Assembly (NCBI RefSeq): GCF_039523435.1
Contig: NZ_BAAAFH010000022.1
Location: 62,001 to 126,000, forward strand
From: Wandonia haliotis
GTDB lineage: Bacteria; Bacteroidota; Bacteroidia; Flavobacteriales_D; Crocinitomicaceae
Reading direction: 5' to 3'
Length of the DNA: 64,000 nt
Positions 51,357 through 60,940 of the stretch are shown piece by piece. The notes below the pieces were generated by a model, which searched no databases, was not told the origin of the DNA, and saw only the letters and a list, made by a program, of their open reading frames with translations. A program made the translations under genes and the position numbers. Numbering within the stretch: position 1 is the stretch's first letter; the number at the start of each line of letters is the position of its first letter.

Positions 51357-54326
51357 TTATTGTTCGTTTGTGAAAATGTAATTTTTCTTTTTTTTCAGTG
51401 CTTCGTATATGACACGTTGTATTTCTGTTCGTGTTGACAAACTTAGTAATTTCTTATTTTCAGCATCCGGATAGACCCGGTTTGATAAAAAGACATAATT
51501 GACGCCATATTTAGGATCAGCCCATGCCATTGTACCTGTAAAACCGGTATGACCGTAACTATCCAATGAAACCAGTTCACATGTCGGACCACCGGATAGG
51601 CTACGTACCGGTTTGTCAAAACCTATTCCTCTTCTGTTTGTCGAACAATTCGGACAACTTGTAAACTCATTTATGACTTGTGGTTCAAGCAACTGTTTCC
51701 CAGCAAATCGTCCACTATCCAGAAACATTTGCATTAACTTGGTTACATCCATTGCATTCGAGAATAATCCCGCATGACCACCAACACCACCCTGCATTGC
51801 CGCTCCCTGATCATGCACATACCCCCTGATCAACTGTTTTCTGAAAATTTTATCGTTCTCTGTAGGTGTAATTATTTTTCCATCCATTTTACGAAGAGGG
51901 TGATAAGTCATGGCAGACATTCCCATTGGGATATAAAAATGATCCCGGACATATTGATCGATTGTAACACCTGTTTTTCGGCGAATAATCTCCTTCAGAA
52001 AATAATACCCCACATCCGAATATCGGTAACCCTGATTCCTTCTCAACGGAGTCTCCAGTATTCTGGCAAAAATACTATCCTGATAATTATCTAAAATATA
52101 TAATCCCTCTGCAACTTGTGTGGAATATCCCTCCTTAGGTGTAGTGGAATAAATTTCCTGTCTCCAGCTCCCTCCTTTCAATGTCTTTGTATAAAAAGGA
52201 ATCCATGGAGTTAAACCTGCCTGATGGGTTAACATATCTTGCATTTTTAGGTTGGCATACACAGTCTCCCCGACAATATCCGGCAGATAATCTCCAAGTG
52301 TAGCATCCAAATCAAATAATCCTTTCCCTTTCAGATCCATCAGAGTAAGTGTTGTCGCAGCTACCTTTGTGATAGATGCCAAATCATAAACTGTTCGATC
52401 CGACACCTCATTTTTCTCCGAATAGGTATAATATCCGAAATTCTTACGATAGATCACTTTCCCTTCCAGTGCGACAATGATCTGACATCCCGGATAAGCC
52501 CCTTCTTCCATTCCTGCTAGTGCAATGGAATCAATTTTTGAAAGATCTACTCTGTCTATCCCTGCTTCTTCAGGAAGAATAAATGACATTCTCTTTCCTC
52601 CTTCTGTCTGAAAAGATGTTTCTCTTCGAAAACGTTGGTCTATGGTAACAGGAAGTCGTCCTTTCAAACCAATAGCTCCCATTATCCCCTGAATGGCAAT
52701 ATCCTGAATAATCGGTGAATTTTCGTACGTCACTACCAACCCGTCAAAAATATCAAAAGCGTCCTTTTTTGTGATCGCGTACGGATTTCCTACAAAAACA
52801 CCTATATGCTCACGATCCGGGTTAAGTCCATGCTGGTAAATATCCCATCCTTCCGGCAAACCAAAACCTGCTGCCGGACGATTTGTAGAAGCGATATACA
52901 CATGAATAACCCGATCATATTCAAAAAGTACTTCTCCCATTCGTTCAGGAGAATAATCCGAAAAATAAAAAACCTTGGCATCAAGATAATCCAGTAATCG
53001 ATTTTCTGCTACGTCCTCTTTTTTCCCTACAACGACAATTCCGGTTTTTTTGGTAAAGTCAAGAATAGGGATACAACTATCTTCATTTCGGACAACCGTA
53101 ACAGCAGATTTTGCCACAGCTCTTTTCAAATACTCAACTTTCAGAAGATCTTTTGTTGTAATGGCTGTTCTTTTCTTTTGCTGTTGGAGTGCCCAATACT
53201 TAGCTTTAAGTACTTTCTTACACCTATCATCTATCTCACTCTCTGTTATTTTATTATCCTCTACAGCTACCAGAATAGCATCAATCGCTGCATTAACACT
53301 CTCCGGGAACAACAAAATATCATTTCCTGCCAAAAAGGCACGGAGGACGACTTCTTCTTTTCCAAACCGATCTGCGACACCTTTCATATTTAAAGCATCA
53401 GAAATTACCAGCCCATCAAACTTCAAACTATCCCGTAACCAACCTTTAATCACTTTTTCAGATAAACTGGAAGGGATTCCGGTTGAATCCAATGCAGGAA
53501 CATTGAGGTGTGCAATCATAACTGCAGCTACTCCTCCGTTGATCGCACGTTGGAACGGAACAAAGTCAATTGCCTGAAACTGCTTCACTGTATGTTTCAC
53601 AACCGGTAGTTCGTAATGCGAATCAGTTTCTGTATCTCCATGACCGGGAAAATGCTTAACACAAGCCATTACGCCTCCTTTTTCCATTCCCTCTGAAAAG
53701 TTTAACACATTTTCAGCAACTTCTCTGGGATTTTCTCCGAATGAACGGTAACTGATCACCGGATTTCCCGGGTTTACATTTACATCTGCAACAGGAGCAA
53801 AATTAATATGTACCCCAAGATCCGCACATTCCCGTCCGATCCAGTATCCCGCATCATGCACAAGTGTATCGTTGTTGGTTGCTCCTAATGTTAATTGGTA
53901 TGGATACCTTTCTGCATCTGAAAGTCGCATTGCAGGTCCCCATTCGGCATCCATTCCTATTAATAAAGGAACTTTCGAAATGGACTGATAGTGTTCGGTC
54001 AACTCTTTTTGTTTTTGCGTATCTCCCTGAAAGAAAATAACCCCCCCAATATGCTGGTTTTTGATCCACTGGTCGATTTCCTGTCTATTTTGTTTTTCGC
54101 CCGAAGACCAGGCTGCAACCATAAAAAACTGGGCAACCTTATCCCTAAGCGTCATTGTCTTCAGGATGCTATCTGCCCAATATTCTCCACTCCTGAGAAA
54201 ATCAGGACCTTTATCATTGATATTTTCTCTACCTGAAGAGGACGAAAATGACAGTAATGATTGTATAAGAAAAGTTATAACGATCACGCCTGTAAATCCT
54301 AAAAAAACACCTCTTCTCTTCATCAT
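51357..54326 (-). CDS. Glycoside hydrolase family 3 fused to a serine hydrolase (beta-lactamase-like)
   Basis: A 989-residue exported or membrane-anchored protein (helix VFLGFTGVIVITFLIQSLLS near the start). Residues about 50-390 are a GH3 N-terminal domain related to beta-N-acetylglucosaminidases: CVKHFPGHGDTETDSHYELP carries the catalytic His-Asp dyad region, and Asp310 in VISDALNMKGV is the nucleophile. A GH3 C-terminal region follows. Residues about 590-980 are a beta-lactamase/PBP4*-like hydrolase with SITK (Ser651, Lys654) and YSD in GYRYSDVGYYF. It may remodel or recycle peptidoglycan in the periplasm. The frame is open to a GTG at 54398; the ATG at 54326 was chosen (54323 also possible). 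bshA follows after 4 bases. Confidence 0.9.
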   Translation of the reverse strand: MMKRRGVFLGFTGVIVITFLIQSLLSFSSSSGRENINDKGPDFLRSGEYWADSILKTMTLRDKVAQFFMVAAWSSGEKQNRQEIDQWIKNQHIGGVIFFQGDTQKQKELTEHYQSISKVPLLIGMDAEWGPAMRLSDAERYPYQLTLGATNNDTLVHDAGYWIGRECADLGVHINFAPVADVNVNPGNPVISYRSFGENPREVAENVLNFSEGMEKGGVMACVKHFPGHGDTETDSHYELPVVKHTVKQFQAIDFVPFQRAINGGVAAVMIAHLNVPALDSTGIPSSLSEKVIKGWLRDSLKFDGLVISDALNMKGVADRFGKEEVVLRAFLAGNDILLFPESVNAAIDAILVAVEDNKITESEIDDRCKKVLKAKYWALQQQKKRTAITTKDLLKVEYLKRAVAKSAVTVVRNEDSCIPILDFTKKTGIVVVGKKEDVAENRLLDYLDAKVFYFSDYSPERMGEVLFEYDRVIHVYIASTNRPAAGFGLPEGWDIYQHGLNPDREHIGVFVGNPYAITKKDAFDIFDGLVVTYENSPIIQDIAIQGIMGAIGLKGRLPVTIDQRFRRETSFQTEGGKRMSFILPEEAGIDRVDLSKIDSIALAGMEEGAYPGCQIIVALEGKVIYRKNFGYYTYSEKNEVSDRTVYDLASITKVAATTLTLMDLKGKGLFDLDATLGDYLPDIVGETVYANLKMQDMLTHQAGLTPWIPFYTKTLKGGSWRQEIYSTTPKEGYSTQVAEGLYILDNYQDSIFARILETPLRRNQGYRYSDVGYYFLKEIIRRKTGVTIDQYVRDHFYIPMGMSAMTYHPLRKMDGKIITPTENDKIFRKQLIRGYVHDQGAAMQGGVGGHAGLFSNAMDVTKLMQMFLDSGRFAGKQLLEPQVINEFTSCPNCSTNRRGIGFDKPVRSLSGGPTCELVSLDSYGHTGFTGTMAWADPKYGVNYVFLSNRVYPDAENKKLLSLSTRTEIQRVIYEALKKKKNYIFTNEQ

Positions 54327-54439
54327 CCTTTCAAATTTGACTTTAAAAATACACTGCCTATTTGGCACTTCACCCCAATTGGTACAAAAATTGTGCACAT
54401 TTCATCGTGAAAGGAATTTTTATTCCCCTCCAAGTTGAT

Positions 54440-54447
54440 TAAATTTG
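54440..54447 (+). promoter_or_regulatory. Promoter -7 element TAAATTTG before the 54480-mutL cluster
   Basis: Exact TAnnTTTG match 32 bases before the ATG at 54480. Confidence 0.5.
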
Positions 54448-54479
54448 TAGTACAAACCCTAAGGGATAAACGATAGATT

Positions 54480-54818
54480 ATGATTTTTAAGAATTTTTCC
54501 TTCATGAAGGTCAACGGTCACCGAAGATATGATTATTCACCTCGTTATTACGACGAAAGGAAGGAAAAATTGCGTGCACGTATAGAAAAATATGAAAAAG
54601 AAAGTACGGACACAGAAGCAAATCGGGAAGTTCGCTTATCTGAATTACGTGACCGTATTAGTGATAATTGGGTACGTGGTACAGACTACAAACAAAATAT
54701 CAAAAACTCCAATATACGCCTTGTCATCATTCTCGCCATTATTCTCGGAATGATTTATCTGGTATTTAATGGTCTGGATATTGGCGGGAGCTATATTGAA
54801 CAACTTAAATCCGAGTAA
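54480..54818 (+). CDS. Small membrane protein upstream of mutL
   Basis: A 112-residue protein with a basic, tyrosine-rich N-terminus (NGHRRYDYSPRYYDERKEKL), a charged helix, and one C-terminal membrane helix (IRLVIILAIILGMIYLVF). I recognise the pattern as a conserved flavobacterial protein of unknown function found before mutL. The ATG at 54504 (MKVNGHRRYDY) is an alternative start. It is followed by mutL after 3 bases. Confidence 0.7.
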   Translation: MIFKNFSFMKVNGHRRYDYSPRYYDERKEKLRARIEKYEKESTDTEANREVRLSELRDRISDNWVRGTDYKQNIKNSNIRLVIILAIILGMIYLVFNGLDIGGSYIEQLKSE

Positions 54819-54821
54819 TTC

Positions 54822-56702
54822 ATGAGTGATGTAATCAAACTGTTACCGGATCATATTGCGAATCAAATTGCTGCCGGAGAGGTTATCCAGCGTCCGGCTT
54901 CTGTAGTAAAAGAATTAATTGAAAACTCTATTGATGCCGGTGCTACAAAAGTAGATCTGGTCTTAAAAGATGCCGGAAAGACGCTTATTCAGGTAATAGA
55001 CAATGGGTGCGGGATGTCTGCCAATGATACGCACCTTGCATTTGAAAGACATGCTACGAGTAAGGTGTCATCAGCAGATGATCTATACGCTCTTAAGACA
55101 AAAGGCTTCCGGGGAGAAGCTCTTGCTTCAATTGCTGCGATCGCCCATGTAGAATTGAAGACCAAGCAAAAAGATAGCGAATTAGGAACTGTAATGGCAG
55201 TGGAGGGATCTGAAATAAAGTCGGTTGAACCCGAACTTGTACCAGAAGGAAGTTGTTTTTCCGTAAAAAATCTATTTTTCAATGTTCCTGCCCGACGAAA
55301 TTTCTTAAAATCAGATCCGGTAGAGACCAGGCATATTGTTGAAGAATTTATGCGGATTGCTCTTGTGCATCCTGAAGTTGGGTTTTCTCTTTATCACAAT
55401 GGCTCGGAACTACACAAATTAGCGGCTACACAAAATCTCAGAAAACGTATCGTCGATTTATTTGGGAAGGCAATGAACGACAAACTGGTACCTGTAGAAG
55501 AATTCACTGACATTGTCGGAATTTCAGGGTTCGTTGTCAAACCGGAGTTCGCACGAAAGACAACCGGAGAACAATATCTGTTTGTCAACAATCGTTTTTT
55601 TAAAGACCGGTATTTTCATCACGCTATCAAATCGGCTTTTGAGAATCTGATCCCGAAAGATCATCAACCTTCCTATTTTCTGTATTTTGATGTGGAACCG
55701 TCTTCTATTGATGTCAACGTACATCCTACCAAAACGGAAATTAAATTTGAAGAGGATCGATCGATCTATGCGATATTAAAAAGTTCTGTACGACAAGCCT
55801 TAGGGAAGTACAATATTGCTCCAACTCTGGATTTTGAACAGGAAATGGCTTTTCCTCATTCCCAACCCAAGAAGGGAGAACCGATACGTGTTCCCACTAT
55901 TCAGGTTAATCCCGACTATAATCCGTTTGATACATCATCAATTGGGGCGGGAAATGGAAAAAGTTCTTCCGGAACTACCTCAAGGAAAAGTGCATTACAA
56001 CCTAACAAGTCTGATTGGGAAGCTTTTTATGGAGTCAGTACTTCAGAGCGTCAGGATATGGAAGCTTTACGCATGGAATTTGATCACAACCCGAAAGGAA
56101 ATCAGGAAGAAGAAACTGAAGAGGAGGATAAAATTGTCGTTTCACCAGATACAAAAGAATTTATTCAACTTCAGAAAAAATATATTCTTTGCCCGGTAAA
56201 AACAGGCTTTTTCCTTATCGACCAGCATCGTGCACATGTTCGCATCCTATATGACGAACTAATGGAACAATTTATGCTCCAACCCATTGCTTCTCAACAG
56301 TTGCTATTTCCTATAGAAAAGGATATGAATATCGCAGAAAAATCATTTTGGGAATCACATGCCAAACAGATAGAACGCATCGGATTTAGCTGGGAATGGA
56401 AAGAAAATCATATCTCTATCGTCGGTGTTCCACACATGATCCGCGAAGAAAATATGGAAGAGTTTCTCGATGAGCTGATTCATAAATTATCTGTAGAAGA
56501 TATTGATGCAGGTGAGTTTGCACATACATTATTGCTCCGACTCAGTAAATCTGCAGCTATCCGATACGGAGAATCCATGCAACGGGAAGAAATGCTGCAT
56601 CTTACTGAACAATTATTTCAAACGAAAGAACCCGGTTTTACGCCAGATGGGAAACGGGTATTAAAAACAATAGATTTACTTGAATTAACGAACGACTTTT
56701 AA
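54822..56702 (+). CDS. mutL: DNA mismatch repair protein MutL
   Basis: A 626-residue GHKL ATPase. N-terminal motifs are NQIAAGEVIQRPASVVKELI with ENSIDAGAT, DNGCGM and TKGFRGEALASI; NVHPTKTEIKFEED ends the conserved N-terminal part. A variable acidic linker (about 360-430) leads to the C-terminal dimerisation domain starting near FIQLQKKYILCPVKTGFFLI. I do not see the DQHA-(X)2-E-(X)4-E endonuclease motif intact (DQHRAHVRILYDEL is close, with H and E kept), so nicking activity is uncertain. It couples MutS mismatch recognition to repair. Rhomboid genes follow after 2 bases. Confidence 0.95.
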   Translation: MSDVIKLLPDHIANQIAAGEVIQRPASVVKELIENSIDAGATKVDLVLKDAGKTLIQVIDNGCGMSANDTHLAFERHATSKVSSADDLYALKTKGFRGEALASIAAIAHVELKTKQKDSELGTVMAVEGSEIKSVEPELVPEGSCFSVKNLFFNVPARRNFLKSDPVETRHIVEEFMRIALVHPEVGFSLYHNGSELHKLAATQNLRKRIVDLFGKAMNDKLVPVEEFTDIVGISGFVVKPEFARKTTGEQYLFVNNRFFKDRYFHHAIKSAFENLIPKDHQPSYFLYFDVEPSSIDVNVHPTKTEIKFEEDRSIYAILKSSVRQALGKYNIAPTLDFEQEMAFPHSQPKKGEPIRVPTIQVNPDYNPFDTSSIGAGNGKSSSGTTSRKSALQPNKSDWEAFYGVSTSERQDMEALRMEFDHNPKGNQEEETEEEDKIVVSPDTKEFIQLQKKYILCPVKTGFFLIDQHRAHVRILYDELMEQFMLQPIASQQLLFPIEKDMNIAEKSFWESHAKQIERIGFSWEWKENHISIVGVPHMIREENMEEFLDELIHKLSVEDIDAGEFAHTLLLRLSKSAAIRYGESMQREEMLHLTEQLFQTKEPGFTPDGKRVLKTIDLLELTNDF

Positions 56703-56704
56703 TT

Positions 56705-57448
56705 ATGTTCCAGAATATTCCTCATATCACAAAAAATATCCTCATCATCAATGTCTTGATGTTTCTGGCTACGATTCTATTTGAAAATCAGGTCCATCTT
56801 ACACAAGAACTGGGAGTACATACACTTAACTCCCCTCTTTTTGAACCTTATCAAATTGTCACCTATTTTTTCATGCATGGTAATTTTATGCATCTCTTTT
56901 TTAATATGTTTGCGTTAGTTGTATTTGGTTCTCAACTGGAACGCGTCTGGGGTCCCAAGCGTTATTTCATTTTTTACATAATTACTGCCATCGCTGCCTA
57001 CTTATTGTATGGAGGATTAGGAACATACGAGCTTTATCTTACCAAGCAGGAAATTTTGAATACGTTTCAAAATGCTCAAGAAACATTGCTAGACATTGAT
57101 TTACAAATCATCGCTGATGCTAAAGCCGGTTTAAAGCGGGAGTATGTAAACCCTCTTTTAACAGACTATTATAGATCAGCTGCGACACCAATGGTAGGAG
57201 CTTCCGGTGCTATATTCGGTTTATTAGTCGGTTTTGGAATGCTTTTCCCTAATACACAATTAATGCTTCTTTTCCCTCCTATTCCGATTCGTGCCAAGTA
57301 CCTTGTGATCGGATATATGGCTATCGAACTATATCTGAGCTTTACCAATGGAGGAAGCTCTATTGCCCATTTAGCGCATGTCGGAGGAGGTGTTGCCGGA
57401 TTTATAATTATCAAAATCTGGCAAAGAAGCCGTAAAAACTTTTTCTAA
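56705..57448 (+). CDS. Rhomboid family intramembrane serine protease
   Basis: A 247-residue membrane protein with six helices. Active-site serine in MVGASGAIFGLLVGFG and histidine in IAHLAHVGGGVAGF; HGNFMHLFFNMFALVVFG is the conserved early region. Between helices 3 and 4 it has an insertion of about 45 residues (KQEILNTFQNAQETLLDIDL) longer than in the 24042 paralogue. It probably cleaves membrane proteins within the bilayer. It lies between mutL (2 bases) and a second rhomboid gene (11 bases). Confidence 0.92.
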   Translation: MFQNIPHITKNILIINVLMFLATILFENQVHLTQELGVHTLNSPLFEPYQIVTYFFMHGNFMHLFFNMFALVVFGSQLERVWGPKRYFIFYIITAIAAYLLYGGLGTYELYLTKQEILNTFQNAQETLLDIDLQIIADAKAGLKREYVNPLLTDYYRSAATPMVGASGAIFGLLVGFGMLFPNTQLMLLFPPIPIRAKYLVIGYMAIELYLSFTNGGSSIAHLAHVGGGVAGFIIIKIWQRSRKNFF

Positions 57449-57459
57449 CGGAAAAAATA

Positions 57460-58392
57460 ATGACAGGAAATTTTTTAGACGATTTAAAATATCAGTTCAG
57501 ATACGGAGGGATTCACCTTCAGCTATTGTTTATCAACGTTGGTTTGTTTCTGTTGATCAACCTACTCTTTCTATTGGATACACTCTTTATGACCTCCGGA
57601 ATATTTGGTCGTATAGTCGATCTTTTATTTGTTCTTCCTCCTGACTTTGCTTCTCTTCTATACAAACCCTGGACTTTATTCACCTATATGTTTGCCCACA
57701 TCGGTCTTCTGCATATTCTGGGAAACATGATCTTTCTCTATTTCGGAGGACAGTTGTTCAGAAGTTTACTGGGAGAACGACGTTTATTATATACCTACCT
57801 TGTAGGAGGAATTGTGGGAGCCATTATTCAAATAGCTGCCAACGAATTTATTCCTTTCTTTATGCTGAGATCATCAACAGGAATGATTGGTGCTTCTGCT
57901 GCTGTAATGGCTGTTTTTATTGCCGTTGCCTTTTATCGCCCTAATGCAAAAGTACTTTTCTTCGGCATATTTCCTATATCGCTTATTGTACTGGCAATCA
58001 TATTTATGGCTCTTGATTTTATAAATCTGGCTAAAGATGATAATGTAGGTCACCTTGCTCACCTTGGAGGTGCTCTTCTTGGTTACTTATCGGTCCAAAA
58101 CGTTCATTCTTCTTCCAATTTTCTTTCAAAAATTGAAATCTGGGGAGACAGGAAATGGATGCAAATCCGAAATCTGTTCAAGCGAAAGCCACGAATGAAA
58201 GTATACAAAAACACGTCCAGAAGTAATCACGAATCGAAAAATACGAGAGTAAAAACAGACGAAGAGTTCTTAGCTGAGAAAAAAGCTAATCAGGCTCGAA
58301 TTGATGCAATTTTGGACAAAATATCTAAAAAAGGATACGAAAGCCTGACGAAAGAAGAAAAGCAATTTCTATTTAAACAAAGTAAGGAATAA
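57460..58392 (+). CDS. Rhomboid family protein with GASA active-site motif and charged tail
   Basis: A 310-residue membrane protein of the rhomboid family. The serine motif reads MIGASAAVMAVF, so the usual GxSG is GASA, with the serine kept; the histidine is in VGHLAHLGGALLGYL. After the helices (to about 215) comes a basic cytoplasmic tail of about 95 residues ending SLTKEEKQFLFKQSKE, which resembles the tail of other Bacteroidota rhomboids. It abuts the EEP gene (0 bases) and follows the other rhomboid by 11. Activity is likely but not certain. Confidence 0.88.
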   Translation: MTGNFLDDLKYQFRYGGIHLQLLFINVGLFLLINLLFLLDTLFMTSGIFGRIVDLLFVLPPDFASLLYKPWTLFTYMFAHIGLLHILGNMIFLYFGGQLFRSLLGERRLLYTYLVGGIVGAIIQIAANEFIPFFMLRSSTGMIGASAAVMAVFIAVAFYRPNAKVLFFGIFPISLIVLAIIFMALDFINLAKDDNVGHLAHLGGALLGYLSVQNVHSSSNFLSKIEIWGDRKWMQIRNLFKRKPRMKVYKNTSRSNHESKNTRVKTDEEFLAEKKANQARIDAILDKISKKGYESLTKEEKQFLFKQSKE

Positions 58393-59532
58393 ATGAGTGG
58401 AAAAAAGTTCAATCTGTTTTCGTTGGACACGCTTGTTCTGATCGTGTGGCTAGTTGCCACAGCTGCACTCTTTATTAGTTACGCCAGCTCCTATGCTGAT
58501 CCCAGAAGCTTTTCTTTTGTACCGCTCTTTGGTCTGGCTTATCCGTTAATCATTTCAGCCAATCTGGTTCTTTTCCTTTATTGGCTTATAAGAAAAAGAT
58601 GGAAACTGGTATTTACATCACTCGTATTTATCATCATCGGATTTCCTCTGCATTCGCGCTTCATTACATTTAGTAAATCTACGTCACCTTCTGAATCTGC
58701 AAACTCCTTACAGGTGATGAGTTATAATGTACGCTTGTTTGATGTGTACAATTGGTTGGAAAGAGGTACGGAAACACGTGACGACATTTATACATATCTC
58801 GAAAACAACCCTGTAGATGTACTTTGTTTTCAGGAGTTCTATTACGAGGAAAGTCCCGGTGAGTACAATACGATCCAAACAATCAGAAAACGCACGGGCT
58901 TGTCCAATAAGCATGGTCGTTATACTTCCGGATCTCACGGTAAAGCTCATTTTGGCGTCATTACTTTCAGTAGATATCCCATTATCAATTCAGGACATAT
59001 CCTACTCAATTCGGTAGCGAGTAATCACTGTATTTATACAGATATTCAGAAAGATTCCGTTATTTTCCGTGTGTACAATCTGCATATAGGTAGTATACAA
59101 ATACAGGATGATGAATACGATCTGTTCTCCGAAAAACCCAATAATCTTAAACTTGATAAAACAGAGCGAAGTAAACGTCTTGTAGGAAGATTACTATCTG
59201 CCTATACAAAGCGTATTGAACAAGTAGAAGTTATTCTTGAACACAGTAAGCAATCTCCTTATCCTGTGATTATTTGTGGTGATTTTAATGACACGCCTAT
59301 CAGTTATGCATATAATCAGTTTCACAAGCATTATACGGATGCCTTTCTAACTTCTGGAAACGGAATCGGGACAACGTACACAGGAAAAATTCCTGCCAAT
59401 CGCATCGATTTTATCTTTTATGACACCAGCTTTCATGCTACTGATTTCAAAATTCAAGAAGAAATTTTATCGGATCACCGGGCTATACAATCAACTCTCG
59501 AGATACGATCATTAAATTCCGGTGGAGAGTAA
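58393..59532 (+). CDS. Membrane-anchored endonuclease/exonuclease/phosphatase family protein
   Basis: A 379-residue protein. Three hydrophobic segments in the first 95 residues anchor an EEP domain with the motifs SYNVRLFDVYNW, VDVLCFQEFYYEE (Glu), CGDFNDTPISYAY, NRIDFIFYD and LSDHRAIQST (Asp-His). Such proteins hydrolyse phosphodiester or phosphomonoester bonds, with the active domain probably outside the inner membrane; substrate unknown. It starts immediately after the rhomboid stop and overlaps the convergent gene by 21 bases. Confidence 0.88.
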   Translation: MSGKKFNLFSLDTLVLIVWLVATAALFISYASSYADPRSFSFVPLFGLAYPLIISANLVLFLYWLIRKRWKLVFTSLVFIIIGFPLHSRFITFSKSTSPSESANSLQVMSYNVRLFDVYNWLERGTETRDDIYTYLENNPVDVLCFQEFYYEESPGEYNTIQTIRKRTGLSNKHGRYTSGSHGKAHFGVITFSRYPIINSGHILLNSVASNHCIYTDIQKDSVIFRVYNLHIGSIQIQDDEYDLFSEKPNNLKLDKTERSKRLVGRLLSAYTKRIEQVEVILEHSKQSPYPVIICGDFNDTPISYAYNQFHKHYTDAFLTSGNGIGTTYTGKIPANRIDFIFYDTSFHATDFKIQEEILSDHRAIQSTLEIRSLNSGGE

Positions 59533-60114
59533 TTCGAAAAGATTCAGTAAACTCAATAAAAACCAAAGAGAATTAACCGTAAAGAAGGGTTGGGGAAGTT
59601 GTTCGTCTTCAAAAAAGAAGTAGTTCATGAGCAGTGCCATTCCTCCGACCAAATACACAGTAATTTCAGGTGCAAATACTGTCTCTAAAAACAGACTGGT
59701 CACAAAAACAGTACTTACCAAAAAGAAGACCAAAAACCATACTTTAGATCGTCGTAAATAATACAGTTGGGTTAGCAGGGACAGAACGAGGAAAGAAACC
59801 CCAACAAGACGGACAATATGATATATACGGCTATCAAACCAGGTACTCAACTCTTCAAAATTGAGCAAAAATGCCATAAACCATTGATCATTAAACAGAT
59901 TGGTTGTTGCATATACGGCAAATGAGAGAAGCCCCAGATTAACCTTTTTATTCTTCAGTAAACTTTTGATAAACAGGGAATCTGCAATCAAAAACAAAAG
60001 AGTTGCATTCAGGAGAAACGGAGCAATAAAAACTTCTGTTGTCAGGTACTGTGTAGCACCAAACACAGCATACATTAACGCAACAGCTACTATTATCCTA
60101 CTCTCAAATGACAT
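59512..60114 (-). CDS. Conserved multi-pass membrane protein of unknown function
   Basis: A 200-residue, very hydrophobic protein with about six membrane helices, starting MSFESRIIVAVALMYAVFGA and containing LRRSKVWFLVFFLVSTVFVT. No functional motif is recognised. It starts 5 bases after the map stop on the same strand, so map and this gene probably share a transcript, and its end overlaps the convergent EEP gene by 21 bases. Confidence 0.7.
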   Translation of the reverse strand: MSFESRIIVAVALMYAVFGATQYLTTEVFIAPFLLNATLLFLIADSLFIKSLLKNKKVNLGLLSFAVYATTNLFNDQWFMAFLLNFEELSTWFDSRIYHIVRLVGVSFLVLSLLTQLYYLRRSKVWFLVFFLVSTVFVTSLFLETVFAPEITVYLVGGMALLMNYFFFEDEQLPQPFFTVNSLWFLLSLLNLFELLSTGI

Positions 60115-60119
60115 TCATT

Positions 60120-60905
60120 TTAGTCTTCGGAGGAAATCCCCAATGCTTCGTAGATATAGTCAAATGTGGATAGTATCACCGGTTTTCCATCAACTACAGC
60201 AACATCGTGCTCAAAATGTGCCGAAGGCCGACCATCCTGCGTAACGATTGTCCAATTGTCATCCAGTTGACTAACACGGTGCGTCCCCATATTTATCATC
60301 GGCTCAATAGCAATTGTCAGTCCATTCTGGATTTTTTTACCCCGCCCACGTCTTCCATAATTCGGAATCTGTGGATCTTCGTGCATCGTTTTACCAATTC
60401 CGTGTCCAACCAGCTCTCTGACTACACCGTAGCCATGCTTTTCTGCGTGCTGCTGAATCGCATAACCAATATCTTCAATTCGATTTCCAACTTTCGCTTC
60501 AGCAATTCCAAGATAAAGGCACTCTTTTGTTACTTTGAGTAACATTTTAATCTCTGGCTTTACCTCTCCTACTTCAAATGTATAGGCATGGTCTCCGTAG
60601 TATCCATTTAACTTTGCTCCGCAATCAACGGAAACAATATCACCATCCTGAAGAGGTCTGTCCGTAGGCAATCCATGTACTACAGCTTCATTCACAGATG
60701 TCAATAGTGTAGAAGGGCAACCATACAACCCTTTAAACCCGGGGATAGCACCTTGAGAACGGATATACTCTTCTGCCATTTCATCCAGCTTTTTCGGAGT
60801 TACTCCCGGCTTGATTTCTTTTGCCAGCATACCCAATGTACGCGACACCACAAGGGCCGCCTGACGCATTAGTTCTATTTCCTCTTCAGTCTTGTAAATA
60901 ATCAT
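60120..60905 (-). CDS. map: Methionine aminopeptidase type I
   Basis: A 261-residue metallopeptidase removing the initiator methionine. Metal ligands are visible in VSVDCGAKLNGYYGDHAYTF (two Asp), VGHGIGKTMHEDPQIPNYG (His), TIAIEPMINMG (Glu) and HFEHDVAVVDG (Glu). No N-terminal extension, so it is type Ia. It follows sucC with a terminator between and has a promoter element at 60941-60948. The membrane protein gene follows after 5 bases. Confidence 0.95.
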   Translation of the reverse strand: MIIYKTEEEIELMRQAALVVSRTLGMLAKEIKPGVTPKKLDEMAEEYIRSQGAIPGFKGLYGCPSTLLTSVNEAVVHGLPTDRPLQDGDIVSVDCGAKLNGYYGDHAYTFEVGEVKPEIKMLLKVTKECLYLGIAEAKVGNRIEDIGYAIQQHAEKHGYGVVRELVGHGIGKTMHEDPQIPNYGRRGRGKKIQNGLTIAIEPMINMGTHRVSQLDDNWTIVTQDGRPSAHFEHDVAVVDGKPVILSTFDYIYEALGISSED

Positions 60906-60913
60906 AATTTAAT

Positions 60914-60938
60914 AAAAAAGGGCCGGTAAAACCGACCC
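60914..60938 (-). terminator. Terminator of sucC in the map leader
   Basis: On the minus strand GGGTCGGT (60938-60931) pairs with ACCGGCCC (60927-60920) with loop TTT and one U-G pair, followed by six T (60919-60914). It lies inside the presumed map leader. Confidence 0.75.
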
Positions 60939-60940
60939 TG

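Noticed and set aside
53050..53577. 175-codon opposite-strand frame within the GH3 fusion gene
   Set aside because: Serine/threonine-rich shadow sequence without start signals; the real gene on the other strand has intact catalytic motifs.
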